Positions 54,774 through 63,042 of a stretch of 64,000 nucleotides of DNA are shown piece after piece. The stretch's first letter is position 1, and every line of letters starts with the position of its first letter. This DNA comes from Spartobacteria bacterium. GTDB lineage: Bacteria > Verrucomicrobiota > Verrucomicrobiia > Chthoniobacterales > UBA10450. The position numbers and the translations under genes were made by a program. The notes beneath the pieces are model-generated. The model saw nothing but the letters and a program-made list of their open reading frames with translations. It made no database searches and was not told the DNA's origin. The stretch lies in the NCBI GenBank assembly GCA_003167365.1, contig PMTM01000012.1:65255-129254 (forward strand), given 5' to 3'.

Positions 54774-55694
54774 TCACTTCTGCAGCGCAAAATCCAGCGC
54801 GCGTTGCAGATCGAACTTCTTGAGTTGCTCGAGCAGCGTTGGATCATTCAGCGCGTCGATGACCCGTTGATCTTGGAGAAGATCGAGCAAACGTCCCTGC
54901 GAGATCAGTTCTTGAACCTCGGGGTCGTCCCGCAGCGCAACAATTTTCGGATGCTCGCTCAACTCCTGCGCACCGGGAAATGAAAGAAAACGCTCCGCGT
55001 TTTGTGGGTTCGAAATAACTTGACCGAGTTTGCCGACGGTTTCGTAGGTCTTCGTCGGGACCGCGTCCGTTTTCTTGACCAGATCGCCGACGGTACCCAT
55101 CTCAAGGGAGTTCTTGAGCCGCGCGAGCGACGACATTAAAGACGGAGACACCTCGCTCGCCTTGTTCAAGAGGCCGCGTCGAACATCGATCGCGTGCAAA
55201 GTTCGGGACGGCATCGCGGGTTTGGCCGTGGCGGCCTGTTCCTGAACTTGGGCGTCGGCCACCGCCCCGATCGATCTCACTCCAACGACGATCAGCCAAA
55301 CCAGGAATGCTCCGAGAAAGAGCCCGATCGCCGCGCCGGTTAATCCGTAGAAAAATCGAATGATACCCGACTGCTGTTGCCGGGTGCGTTTAAACACGAT
55401 CGTCCCGACGCTTGTGATGACAAAATACACAATCAGGGCCAGAAGCGCGCCGCACATGATCGACAAAACAACGTCCGGTATTTTCAACAATGGCCGCGCC
55501 ACCGGAACCAGAAATTGCCCCCCAAAAAATGCCGCCGCATAGGCCGCCACTATGGCAATGACGCGCATTACTTGACGCATCAATCCAAGCCGCCAGCCGC
55601 GCACGATCTCAAACAAGATCAGGACAATCGCGAACGAGATGAAGACTAACTGCCAAAGGGGCGAACCGGCGGATTGTTGAAATTGCGGATTCAT
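54774..55694 (-). CDS. CvpA-family membrane protein
   Basis: 306 residues from ATG 55694 ([14 protein letters not shown]), overlapping the aroC stop by 4 bp; longer in-frame starts lie inside aroC. Four hydrophobic helices ([81 protein letters not shown]) match the CvpA fold, with a long cytosolic C-terminal helical region containing [20 protein letters not shown] and [16 protein letters not shown], seen in verrucomicrobial homologues. CvpA is linked to envelope homeostasis. Confidence 0.88.
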   Translation of the reverse strand: MNPQFQQSAGSPLWQLVFISFAIVLILFEIVRGWRLGLMRQVMRVIAIVAAYAAAFFGGQFLVPVARPLLKIPDVVLSIMCGALLALIVYFVITSVGTIVFKRTRQQQSGIIRFFYGLTGAAIGLFLGAFLVWLIVVGVRSIGAVADAQVQEQAATAKPAMPSRTLHAIDVRRGLLNKASEVSPSLMSSLARLKNSLEMGTVGDLVKKTDAVPTKTYETVGKLGQVISNPQNAERFLSFPGAQELSEHPKIVALRDDPEVQELISQGRLLDLLQDQRVIDALNDPTLLEQLKKFDLQRALDFALQK

Positions 55695-56779
55695 GCGCCG
55701 GAAGAAATTGCGCGCTGACGCAACGCATGATCGCACAACACCAGCGCCGCCATCGCTTCGACCATCGGCACGGCGCGTGGCAGCACGCAAGGATCGTGGC
55801 GACCGCGCGCAGCGAGCTTTGTTTGCTCGTGCGACGCCGTCACAGTGGATTGTTCACGCGCGATCGTCGCGGTCGGTTTGAATGCGACGCGAAAATAAAT
55901 CTCTTCACCGTTGCTGATGCCGCCTTGGACGCCGCCCGATTTATTTGTCGATGTCCGAACGCGATCGTCTCGCATTTCAAATGCATCGTTATGCTCGGAA
56001 CCGCGCATTTGTGTCGCCGAAAACCCCGAACCGATCTCGAAACCCTTCGTCGCCGGCAAACTCAACATCGCTTTCGCCAGGTCGGCTTCGAGCTTGTCGA
56101 AAACTGGTTCGCCCAATCCCGCCGGCGCATTGCGCACAACACATTCAATCACTCCACCAATGGAATCGCCTTCTTCACGAACCTTCTCGATGAGCGCGAT
56201 CATGGATTTCGCCGCCGCTTCGTCCGGGCAACGCACGATGTTTGCCTCGACCTCCTCGATTTTCACTTTCGACCTGTCGATTTTGGCGGCGATCTCGTGG
56301 ATCTGTGTGACGTAAGCGACGATGTCGATCTTCGGATACAGTTTCTCGAGAACCTTTCGCGCGACCGCGCCAGCCGCGACCCTTCCAATCGTCTCACGCG
56401 CGGATGCACGTCCGCCTCCCTGCCAATTTCGAATTCCGTACTTCGCTTCGTAAGTGAAGTCAGCATGCGATGGACGAAAGGTTCCCTTCATCTCCGTGTA
56501 GGCTTCGGGTCGCGCATCCTGATTGCGAACCAGGATCGCGATCGGCGTGCCGAGCGTCTTGCCTTCAAAGATTCCGGAAAGAATTTCGCAGCGATCTTCT
56601 TCTTTGCGTTGCGTTGTGATTTTGCTTTGCCCCGGTCGTCGCCGATCCAGTTCGCGTTGAATGTCCGCTTCGGAGATGTCGATCTTCGGCGGGCAGCCGT
56701 CGATCACGACGCCGATGCCGCCCCCGTGCGATTCGCCGAACGTGGTAACGCGAAAAAGTTGGCCGAAGGTGTTGCCCAT
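55691..56779 (-). CDS. aroC: Chorismate synthase
   Basis: FMN-dependent last step of the shikimate pathway (EPSP to chorismate). 362 residues of the full family length. It opens [48 protein letters not shown] and the C-terminal [24 protein letters not shown] are diagnostic. The ATG is at 56779; the 3' end overlaps cvpA by 4 bp. It carries two AGATCGACAT copies (56322, 56676), both read as KIDI. Confidence 0.98.
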   Translation of the reverse strand: MGNTFGQLFRVTTFGESHGGGIGVVIDGCPPKIDISEADIQRELDRRRPGQSKITTQRKEEDRCEILSGIFEGKTLGTPIAILVRNQDARPEAYTEMKGTFRPSHADFTYEAKYGIRNWQGGGRASARETIGRVAAGAVARKVLEKLYPKIDIVAYVTQIHEIAAKIDRSKVKIEEVEANIVRCPDEAAAKSMIALIEKVREEGDSIGGVIECVVRNAPAGLGEPVFDKLEADLAKAMLSLPATKGFEIGSGFSATQMRGSEHNDAFEMRDDRVRTSTNKSGGVQGGISNGEEIYFRVAFKPTATIAREQSTVTASHEQTKLAARGRHDPCVLPRAVPMVEAMAALVLCDHALRQRAISSGA

Positions 56780-56837
56780 TCCGCGAGCATCTTAAGGCGA
56801 AATGCGCCGGAATTGTAGAGCGTTTCTGCGAAACGCC

Positions 56838-57998
56838 TCAGATCGCGGCAAAGGCGGTCTCCAAATCGTCGATCAAATCGCGCACGTCTTCGACGCCAAC
56901 GGAAAGACGCACCAGCGAATCAGTGACGCCAAGCGCTTCGCGTTGCTTCTTCGGAACCGATGCGTGCGTCATGAGCGCGGGATGATTGATCAGGCTTTCG
57001 ACGCCGCCCAAACTTTCCGCGAGCGAAAACAAATGCGTGTTCTCAAGAAACCGTCGCGTGCCTGCGAGATCGGTCTTCAAGACGATCGTCACCATTCCGC
57101 CGAATCCGCGCATTTGAATTCGCGCGAGATCGTGTTGCGGATGCGACTTGAGTCCAGGATAACTGACAGACTTGATCTCCGGCCGTTCTTCCAGCCAGCG
57201 CGCGATCTCCAGCGCGTTCGCGCAGTGCCGCTCCATCCGCAGCGCAAGCGTTTTCAAACTGCGCATGACTAAGAAGCTCTCGAAAGGTCCCGCGATCGCG
57301 CCGACCGAATTTTGCAGAAACGCAATTTGATCGGCGAGCTCCTTGTTTTCGCCAACAACGATAACACCGCCGACCAAGTCCGAGTGTCCGTTCAAATACT
57401 TAGTCGCGGAATGGATCACCATATCGAAACCGAATTCGATCGGGCGCTGAATCCAAGGGCTGGCAAACGTGTTGTCGGAAACCGAGATGATGTTTTTCTG
57501 GCGCGCGATTTTAGAGATCGCTTCGAGATCGATCAACTTGAGTAGTGGATTGCTCGGCGTCTCGATCCACACCATGCGCGTGTTCGGTTTGATCTCACGC
57601 TCCAACCGGGTCGCGTCGGTCAGATCGACAAATGTGAAATCGAGATTGGCGGAACGACGCCGGACTTTTTCGAACAACCGAAATGTGCCGCCGTAAAGAT
57701 CGTCGCTCGCGACGACGTGGGAGCCGCTGTCGAGAGCTTCGAGCGCAGTGGACATCGCGGCCAGCCCGGATGCAAATGCCCAGCCCCGCGTTCCGCTCTC
57801 GAGATTGGCAATACATTTTTCGTAAGCAAGCCGCGTCGGGTTGATCGAGCGCGCGTAATCGTAGCCTTTATGTTTGCCCGGGCTTTCCTGCACGTAGGTC
57901 GAGGTCGCGTAGATCGGTGTCATGATCGCGCCGGTGGTGGGATCGGGTTCCTGTCCGGCGTGAATGGCGCGGGTCGCGAATTCGTGCTGCTTTTTCAT
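56838..57998 (-). CDS. Cystathionine gamma-lyase / gamma-synthase family PLP enzyme
   Basis: 386 residues of the Cys/Met metabolism PLP family. It shows GYDYARSINPTR, FASGLAAMSTALEAL, SSDDLYGGTFRL-type loop, and the PLP-lysine K200 in HSATKYLNGHSD. Family members share these motifs, so gamma-lyase versus gamma-synthase cannot be settled by motif alone; the adjacent cystathionine beta-synthase favours gamma-lyase (cysteine synthesis by reverse transsulfuration). The 124-bp gap to the upstream CBS gene holds an AACCGCGAATTACGC-type repeat. Confidence 0.93.
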   Translation of the reverse strand: MKKQHEFATRAIHAGQEPDPTTGAIMTPIYATSTYVQESPGKHKGYDYARSINPTRLAYEKCIANLESGTRGWAFASGLAAMSTALEALDSGSHVVASDDLYGGTFRLFEKVRRRSANLDFTFVDLTDATRLEREIKPNTRMVWIETPSNPLLKLIDLEAISKIARQKNIISVSDNTFASPWIQRPIEFGFDMVIHSATKYLNGHSDLVGGVIVVGENKELADQIAFLQNSVGAIAGPFESFLVMRSLKTLALRMERHCANALEIARWLEERPEIKSVSYPGLKSHPQHDLARIQMRGFGGMVTIVLKTDLAGTRRFLENTHLFSLAESLGGVESLINHPALMTHASVPKKQREALGVTDSLVRLSVGVEDVRDLIDDLETAFAAI

Positions 57999-58122
57999 GT
58001 GATCTAATTTAACCGCGAATTACGCTGATGAATACAGATTAAGAATTAGGAAAAGAGGAAAAATTCAGATGTCAAAATAGACAAACCAGTTCCTTCCTGA
58101 GTTCCTGCTTTCCTGATTCGTT

Positions 58123-59565
58123 TTACGAATATTCGCGGCTCACCGGCATCGATGCTTTCGGCATGTGCAACCGCAAATACGAAAGCAGATCGGTGCGCGT
58201 GATGAGTCCGAGAAACTTGTCGGCGTCCATCACGATCGCGACGCGGCCGCGATCGAACACGCCAAGCAGGTCGTTGATGTTCGCATTTGGCGGAAGCGTT
58301 TCGAGTCGATCGGTCATCGCGTTTTTTACCAGATCGTTAAACTGCGTCGAATCGCGATGGACTTTCACCAGGAGGTCGGACTCATCGAGAATTCCAACCG
58401 GGCGCCCTTTTTCATCGACCACCGGAACTTGCGAAACATCGGCCTGGCGCATGCGTTTGAACGCCGTCAGCAGCGTGTCCTTCGGACCAACGGAAATGAC
58501 TTCGCCTTTTTCATAGCGATGCGAAACCAAATCGCTCAAGTCGCCCTGCGGCGGACGATGGATGAATCCCTGTTCCGTCATCCAAAAATCGTTGAACATC
58601 TTGGAAAGATACTTATTGCCGGTGTCGGCCACGAAAGTGACGACGCGCTTCGGCGCAGTTTGCTGCCGGCAATAACGGAGTGCGCCGGCTACGAGCGTGC
58701 CGGTGGATGAGCCGCCCAGAATTCCTTCCTGCCGCAAGAGTTCGCGCGCGGTCGCGAAACTTTCTTCGTCATCGATCTCGAACGCATCGGTGACAAAAGA
58801 CATGTCGGCGATTTCGGGAATGAAATCTTCGCCGATGCCTTCGACCGCCCAGCTTCCCGATTCCACCAGTTTTCCGGTCTTGACCCATTCGAAAAGAATC
58901 GAGCCTGTCGGATCGGCCAGAATCATTTCGATGCCGCGCCGCGGTTTAACGCGCGAAAAAAATCGGCCGAGTCCAGTCAACGTTCCGCCCGAGCCAACAC
59001 CGCAAACGATTGCGTCGACATCGTGTCGCATTTGCTCCCAGATTTCTGGGCCGGTCGAGCGCTCGTGCGCGAGCGGATTCGCCGGATTACCGAATTGATT
59101 CACATAAAACCCGCCCGGAATTTCCGTGGCCAGCCGCGCGGCCACATCTTGATAGTATTCGGGATGGCCGCGAGTCACGTCGGACCGCGCCATGACCACT
59201 TCGGCGCCGAGCGCTTTGACGTGCGAGATTTTTTCCTGCGACATCTTGTCGGGGATAACGAGAATGACTCGATAACCTTTCGCGCCGGCAACCAGCGCCA
59301 AACCGAGACCGGTGTTTCCCGCCGTCGCTTCGATCACGGTCCCGCCCGGTTGCAATTTTCCCTCTTGCTCGGCCGCCTCGATCATAGTGAGCGCGACGCG
59401 ATCTTTGATCGAGCCGGTCGGATTCTGATTTTCCAGTTTAACGAAAAGCTGGCAGGGACCGGTATCGATCCGCGTGATCTCGACGAGCGGCGTATCGCCA
59501 ATGAGTGAAAGAATGGCGGGCGGCTTGCTGTGCGCTATCGGTGGCGCGGTCGAAAGTTCGATCAT
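58123..59565 (-). CDS. Cystathionine beta-synthase with CBS-domain pair
   Basis: 480 residues. The PLP domain (1-330) has K54 in NPTGSIKDRVAL, TAGNTGLGLAL, and GSGGTLTGLGRFF. Residues about 340-470 are two CBS domains (MRQADVSQVPVVDEKGRPVGILDES and MTDRLETLPP...GRVAIVMDADKFLGLITRTDLL), as in eukaryotic-type CBS where they sense S-adenosylmethionine; here the ligand is unknown. It joins homocysteine and serine to give cystathionine, or acts as a cysteine synthase. It is 2 bp downstream of the aspartyl-protease gene. Confidence 0.94.
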   Translation of the reverse strand: MIELSTAPPIAHSKPPAILSLIGDTPLVEITRIDTGPCQLFVKLENQNPTGSIKDRVALTMIEAAEQEGKLQPGGTVIEATAGNTGLGLALVAGAKGYRVILVIPDKMSQEKISHVKALGAEVVMARSDVTRGHPEYYQDVAARLATEIPGGFYVNQFGNPANPLAHERSTGPEIWEQMRHDVDAIVCGVGSGGTLTGLGRFFSRVKPRRGIEMILADPTGSILFEWVKTGKLVESGSWAVEGIGEDFIPEIADMSFVTDAFEIDDEESFATARELLRQEGILGGSSTGTLVAGALRYCRQQTAPKRVVTFVADTGNKYLSKMFNDFWMTEQGFIHRPPQGDLSDLVSHRYEKGEVISVGPKDTLLTAFKRMRQADVSQVPVVDEKGRPVGILDESDLLVKVHRDSTQFNDLVKNAMTDRLETLPPNANINDLLGVFDRGRVAIVMDADKFLGLITRTDLLSYLRLHMPKASMPVSREYS

Positions 59566-59567
59566 GG

Positions 59568-60419
59568 TTAAAGCAAGCTGAACAATTCGTTTGGATAGTC
59601 GATCACAACTTTGTAGTTCCGGAGAAAATTATAACCGACAATGCCGTCGAGCTTCGCGCCGACCGCTTGGCTCAGCATGGCAAAAAAATCAGCCACCACC
59701 ACGGACATATTGTCGACCTTGGCTCCGCCAACTTGAAAGGATTGGAGCATGCCCGCCGTAACATCGACGTGCGCGCCACCGGTTGTGGCGGGTCCGATTG
59801 GCGCACTTGCGACGCCGAGTTCTTTGGCCAATTCCGGCGTGATTGCCGTTGTTGATGTGCCGGTATCGATCGCGAATTGAAATGGCCCGCGACCGTTTGC
59901 GTGTACATCCACGAGAATGAGCGGCTTGGCTGGACTGGCCAGACGCATTGCGATTTCGGTTTTCGCCGGACTGCCGAAACTCTCGATACGCTTCGGATCG
60001 TCGAGGCGAATTTCGCAATCGCGATAATCGATCGTGATGCGGAAATGCTTGAGAAAATTGTAACCGAGATCGCCGTCGATCTTGGCGCCAATCGTTTTGC
60101 CGATGTGGCTAAGATCGACAATCCCCACGTCGACATCGTCCATTTTCGCTTCGCCGACTGCGAACGAATCCACTTTTGCCAGGGACACCGAAACTTTGCC
60201 GCCCGCGCTCTGGCCTTCTTTAGAACCAACAACCTTGACCTCGAGTTGCTTCGCCAGCTCCGACGAAAGCAGCGAAGTGCCGGCGCCCGTATCCAAAATG
60301 AATTCGAAAGGTCCCCGACCGTTCACTTTCACCGGCAGGAGGATCAGCGGTTGTGCGCCGCCGGGAAGATGAAACTTCACCTTTGTGCTCTTCGGCGAAA
60401 ATGCAGCAGTGGCCGTCAC
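59568..60419 (-). CDS. Tandem retropepsin-like aspartyl protease
   Basis: 283 residues with two aspartyl-protease halves. Half 1 has GRGPFEFILDTGAGTSLLSSELAKQL and ends GDLGYNFLKHFRITIDY; half 2 has GRGPFQFAIDTGTSTTAITPELAKELG and ends GIVGYNFLRNYKVVIDY. Each has a D-T-G active-site triad, so one chain could form an intramolecular two-lobed enzyme like pepsin. No signal peptide is seen from GTG 60419, which overlaps the upstream thioredoxin-like gene by 4 bp; later starts are possible. Confidence 0.9.
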   Translation of the reverse strand: MTATAAFSPKSTKVKFHLPGGAQPLILLPVKVNGRGPFEFILDTGAGTSLLSSELAKQLEVKVVGSKEGQSAGGKVSVSLAKVDSFAVGEAKMDDVDVGIVDLSHIGKTIGAKIDGDLGYNFLKHFRITIDYRDCEIRLDDPKRIESFGSPAKTEIAMRLASPAKPLILVDVHANGRGPFQFAIDTGTSTTAITPELAKELGVASAPIGPATTGGAHVDVTAGMLQSFQVGGAKVDNMSVVVADFFAMLSQAVGAKLDGIVGYNFLRNYKVVIDYPNELFSLL

Positions 60420-60934
60420 CGTTTCTCCTCGAAAGCTTTTTCACCTTTGTGCGACCACTCCGATTTGCTGTCCTCGAGGAATTCTTGGAGAACGGGAAAG
60501 CGGACTTCGCCGTAATTGAGCGCGTAGCGAAGGTTTTCTCCTTTGAAGACCCACGTGGTTGGAATCCACGAAAGCGGCAGGCCGAGAAACTGATTAATCT
60601 TGTTCCCGGTGCGCGGACCGGGATCGGCCAGGATCATGACGTTGGGTTGGTCGGCGATCTGGTATTTCTTCAGCATGGCGCGGCCGTCGTCGCCGCCGTT
60701 CCAAACCGAAACGAAATAGAATTTCACTTCCGGATTGTTTTTCACCATTTTGAGCCAGCCGCCGCTCTTGAGTTCGGCCTGGCAGTTCGAGCACCAAGTC
60801 GCCCAGAGATGAACGACACTCAGATCGGGCGATTTGATTGCTTCAGCGAGTTTCTGTTCCGCGGGAGAAGGTCCTGCGCGAAGAGAAGTTACCGTCAGGA
60901 TGAAGGCTAAGATCGGTAGGCGGAAGATCGACAT
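60416..60934 (-). CDS. TlpA-like exported thioredoxin-fold protein
   Basis: 172 residues with a signal peptide (MSIFRLPILAFILTVTSLRAG). The thioredoxin fold has a CxxC redox pair C48-C51 (LWATWCSNCQAEL), then a cis-proline region LSWIPTTWVFKG. The CSNC dipeptide is atypical compared with CGPC. First gene of the four-gene unit ending with cystathionine gamma-lyase; the ATG itself lies in an AGATCGACAT copy (60925-60934). Probably reduces disulfides outside the cytoplasm. Confidence 0.88.
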   Translation of the reverse strand: MSIFRLPILAFILTVTSLRAGPSPAEQKLAEAIKSPDLSVVHLWATWCSNCQAELKSGGWLKMVKNNPEVKFYFVSVWNGGDDGRAMLKKYQIADQPNVMILADPGPRTGNKINQFLGLPLSWIPTTWVFKGENLRYALNYGEVRFPVLQEFLEDSKSEWSHKGEKAFEEKR

Positions 60935-60956
60935 CGTGGTTCAATGTTATGGGAGA

Positions 60957-60993
60957 AACGTCCAACTCTCAACGTCCAACGCTCAACGCTCAA
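60957..60993. repeat. Periodic CAACGTC/CAACGCT repeat
   Basis: AACGTCCAACTCTCAACGTC followed by CAACGCTCAACGCT: the reverse-complement form of the ACGTTGA/G unit near 51.1 and 51.7 kb. Located just upstream of the thioredoxin-like gene, in the divergent gap to rpsA. Confidence 0.75.
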
Positions 60994-61126
60994 TTTAGAA
61001 ACGATGGTAGTCCATGTGCCTCGCGGGCCGGTTTTGCCACCTACACGCGAGGGCACATGTGCTCCCGGAGCACGGGGTTGACCAACCTTTGGAAAACCCC
61101 TACTGTGGCGCTCCGTTTTCGCTGCT

Positions 61127-61182
61127 TGTGCCGGCGGTCTCCGACCGCCGAAAATATGCGACGATCGGAGATCGCCGCTACA
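61127..61182. repeat. 56-bp TGTAG-family palindromic element upstream of rpsA
   Basis: Starts TGTGCCGGCGG (a variant of TGTAGCGGCGG) and ends CGCCGCTACA. The hairpin GGCGGTCTCCGACCGCC is followed by a 13-bp spacer and GCGACGATCGGAGATCGC. It ends 18 bp before the rpsA Shine-Dalgarno sequence and could affect the 5' leader. Confidence 0.75.
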
Positions 61183-61199
61183 GCGTGATAGTGTGCCCC

Positions 61200-61206
61200 A
61201 AGGAGG
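61200..61206 (+). promoter_or_regulatory. Strong Shine-Dalgarno for rpsA
   Basis: AAGGAGG 12 bp before ATG 61219. The spacing is a little long, but no nearer match exists and the next in-frame ATG (61228) is further away. It supports the chosen rpsA start. Confidence 0.7.
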
Positions 61207-61218
61207 CCTCTTAATTAT

Positions 61219-62964
61219 ATGGTACAAATGCAGGATTTGATGTCGAAGCCGATGCCGGAATTCCGGGAAGGAAGCATCGTCAAAGGACGCATTCTGGAGA
61301 TTCGTCCACGAGAAGTGCTCGTGGATATTGGCTACAAATCCGAAGGCGTCATTCCGTCATCCGAGTTCGAGGACATCCAATCGATGGAAGTGGGCGACGA
61401 AGTCGATGTACTGCTCGAGCGACTCGAGAACGATGAGGGCATGGTCATCCTTTCGAAGGAGAAAGCCGCATATCGCCAGAACTGGAACAAGATCGCAGCC
61501 GTGTTTCAGGGCGACGGCCTGATCAAAGGCAAAGTGAAATCGGTCGTCAAAGGCGGATTGATGGTGAACATCGGCGTGGAAGCATTTTTGCCCGCGTCGC
61601 AAATCGACATCGTGCCGCCGAAAGATTTGCAGCAGTTCGTCGGTAACACTTACGATTTCAAAATCGTCAAAATCAACGACGACCGCCGCAACGTTGTGCT
61701 AAGCCGTCGCGAGTTGATCGAGCACGAACGAAGCGAGAAACGGCAGAAATTCCTCGAAGGCGTGAACGTGGGCGACAAGGTGCAGGGCACGGTCAAAAAT
61801 CTTACCGATTTCGGCGCGTTCATCGATCTCGATGGCATGGACGGTCTGCTTCATATCACCGATATGACTTGGGGCCGGCTCGGGCATCCGAGCGAGATGG
61901 TGAAAGTGGGCCAGCCGCTCGAAGTTGTCGTGCTCGATATCAACAAAGAGAAAGAGCGCGTCTCGTTAGGCTTGAAGCAGACGCAGAAAAATCCGTGGGA
62001 CCAGATTGAAGAGCGATTCCCGGCCGGCCAGAAGGTCAAAGGCAAGATCACGAATCTCGTTCCTTATGGTGCGTTCGTAGAACTCGAAGAAGGCGTCGAA
62101 GGTCTCATCCATGTCTCCGAACTTTCGTGGACGAAACGCATCCTGCGTCCGTCCGACATTTTGACTGTTGGTCAGGAAGTCGAAGCCGTCGTGCTCGGCG
62201 TAAATAAGGAAGAGCAGAAAATTTCATTGGGCTTACGTCAGCTCGAACAGAACCCGTGGGATGAGATCGAGAAGAAATTCACCATCAGCAGCCGCGTCAA
62301 AGGCAAGATTCGCAACATGACCGCATATGGCGCGTTCGTGGAGCTCGATGAAGGGATCGACGGCATGATCCACGTCTCTGATTTGAGCTGGACCCGGAAA
62401 ATTAATCACCCAAGCGAAGTCTTTAAGAAAGGCGACGAAGTCGAAGCCGAAGTTATCGACATCGATAAGACGAACCAACGAATCAGCCTCGGCATCAAAC
62501 AGCTGAGCGACGATCCGTGGAAGAACATCGATCAGAAATACAAGATCGGCGATCTGGTGAAAGGCAAAGTGACGAAGCTCGCCAGCTTCGGCGCGTTCGT
62601 GCAACTAGCCGACGACATCGACGGCCTCGTTCACATTTCACAGCTGAGCGAAGACCACGTGGCCAAAGTGAAAGACGTGCTCAAAGTCGGCCAGGAAGTC
62701 GAATCGCGCGTCATCAAGGTGGACAAAGTCGAGCGCCGCATCGGCCTCTCGATCAAAGCCGCCAATTATTCCGAAGAAGAATTGCGCAAGGAATCCGAAG
62801 CCTTCGACACGCTCAAGCCAGGCGAAGACATGGTCGGCTTGGAGAAAGCATTCGCCGCTGCCGAGGAAGATTATCGTCCCGGCGACGTGAAGAAAGAAAC
62901 CAAGGAACCGAAAGAGCCGAAGGAATCGAAGCGCGAGTCGAAAAAGGAATCCAAGAAGAAGTAA
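61219..62964 (+). CDS. rpsA: 30S ribosomal protein S1
   Basis: 581 residues with six S1 RNA-binding domains, roughly residues 18-88, 103-170, 188-260, 275-345, 361-432 and 448-520. Typical S1 cores occur, for example GAFIDLDGMDGLLHITDM, GAFVELEEGVEGLIHVSEL and GAFVQLADDIDGLVHISQL. The C-terminal tail is rich in Lys/Glu (KKETKEPKEPKESKRESKK), low complexity and probably disordered, longer than in E. coli. Needed for translation initiation on structured mRNAs. Monocistronic here, with palindromic elements on both sides. Confidence 0.98.
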   Translation: MVQMQDLMSKPMPEFREGSIVKGRILEIRPREVLVDIGYKSEGVIPSSEFEDIQSMEVGDEVDVLLERLENDEGMVILSKEKAAYRQNWNKIAAVFQGDGLIKGKVKSVVKGGLMVNIGVEAFLPASQIDIVPPKDLQQFVGNTYDFKIVKINDDRRNVVLSRRELIEHERSEKRQKFLEGVNVGDKVQGTVKNLTDFGAFIDLDGMDGLLHITDMTWGRLGHPSEMVKVGQPLEVVVLDINKEKERVSLGLKQTQKNPWDQIEERFPAGQKVKGKITNLVPYGAFVELEEGVEGLIHVSELSWTKRILRPSDILTVGQEVEAVVLGVNKEEQKISLGLRQLEQNPWDEIEKKFTISSRVKGKIRNMTAYGAFVELDEGIDGMIHVSDLSWTRKINHPSEVFKKGDEVEAEVIDIDKTNQRISLGIKQLSDDPWKNIDQKYKIGDLVKGKVTKLASFGAFVQLADDIDGLVHISQLSEDHVAKVKDVLKVGQEVESRVIKVDKVERRIGLSIKAANYSEEELRKESEAFDTLKPGEDMVGLEKAFAAAEEDYRPGDVKKETKEPKEPKESKRESKKESKKK

Positions 62965-62965
62965 T

Positions 62966-63029
62966 TGTAGGCCGTCTCTGTGAGACGGCGGTTTGAAGTT
63001 CGATCGGCGTCTGACACAGACGTCCTATA
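62966..63029. repeat. 64-bp TGTAG-family palindromic element after rpsA
   Basis: Begins TGTAGG and ends CCTATA, with hairpins GCCGTCTCTGTGAGACGGC and GGCGTCTGACACAGACGTCC. It lies between the convergent rpsA and gdhA stops, so it may also act as a bidirectional transcript end, though without T-runs. Confidence 0.75.
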
Positions 63030-63042
63030 AATCGAACTTTCG

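Noticed and set aside
55727-56818. 363-codon plus-strand frame over aroC
   Set aside because: It is antisense to a full-length chorismate synthase and has no similarity to known proteins.
62966-63029. Rho-independent terminator between rpsA and gdhA
   Set aside because: The hairpins lack T-runs on either strand and match the dispersed element family, so they are listed as a repeat.
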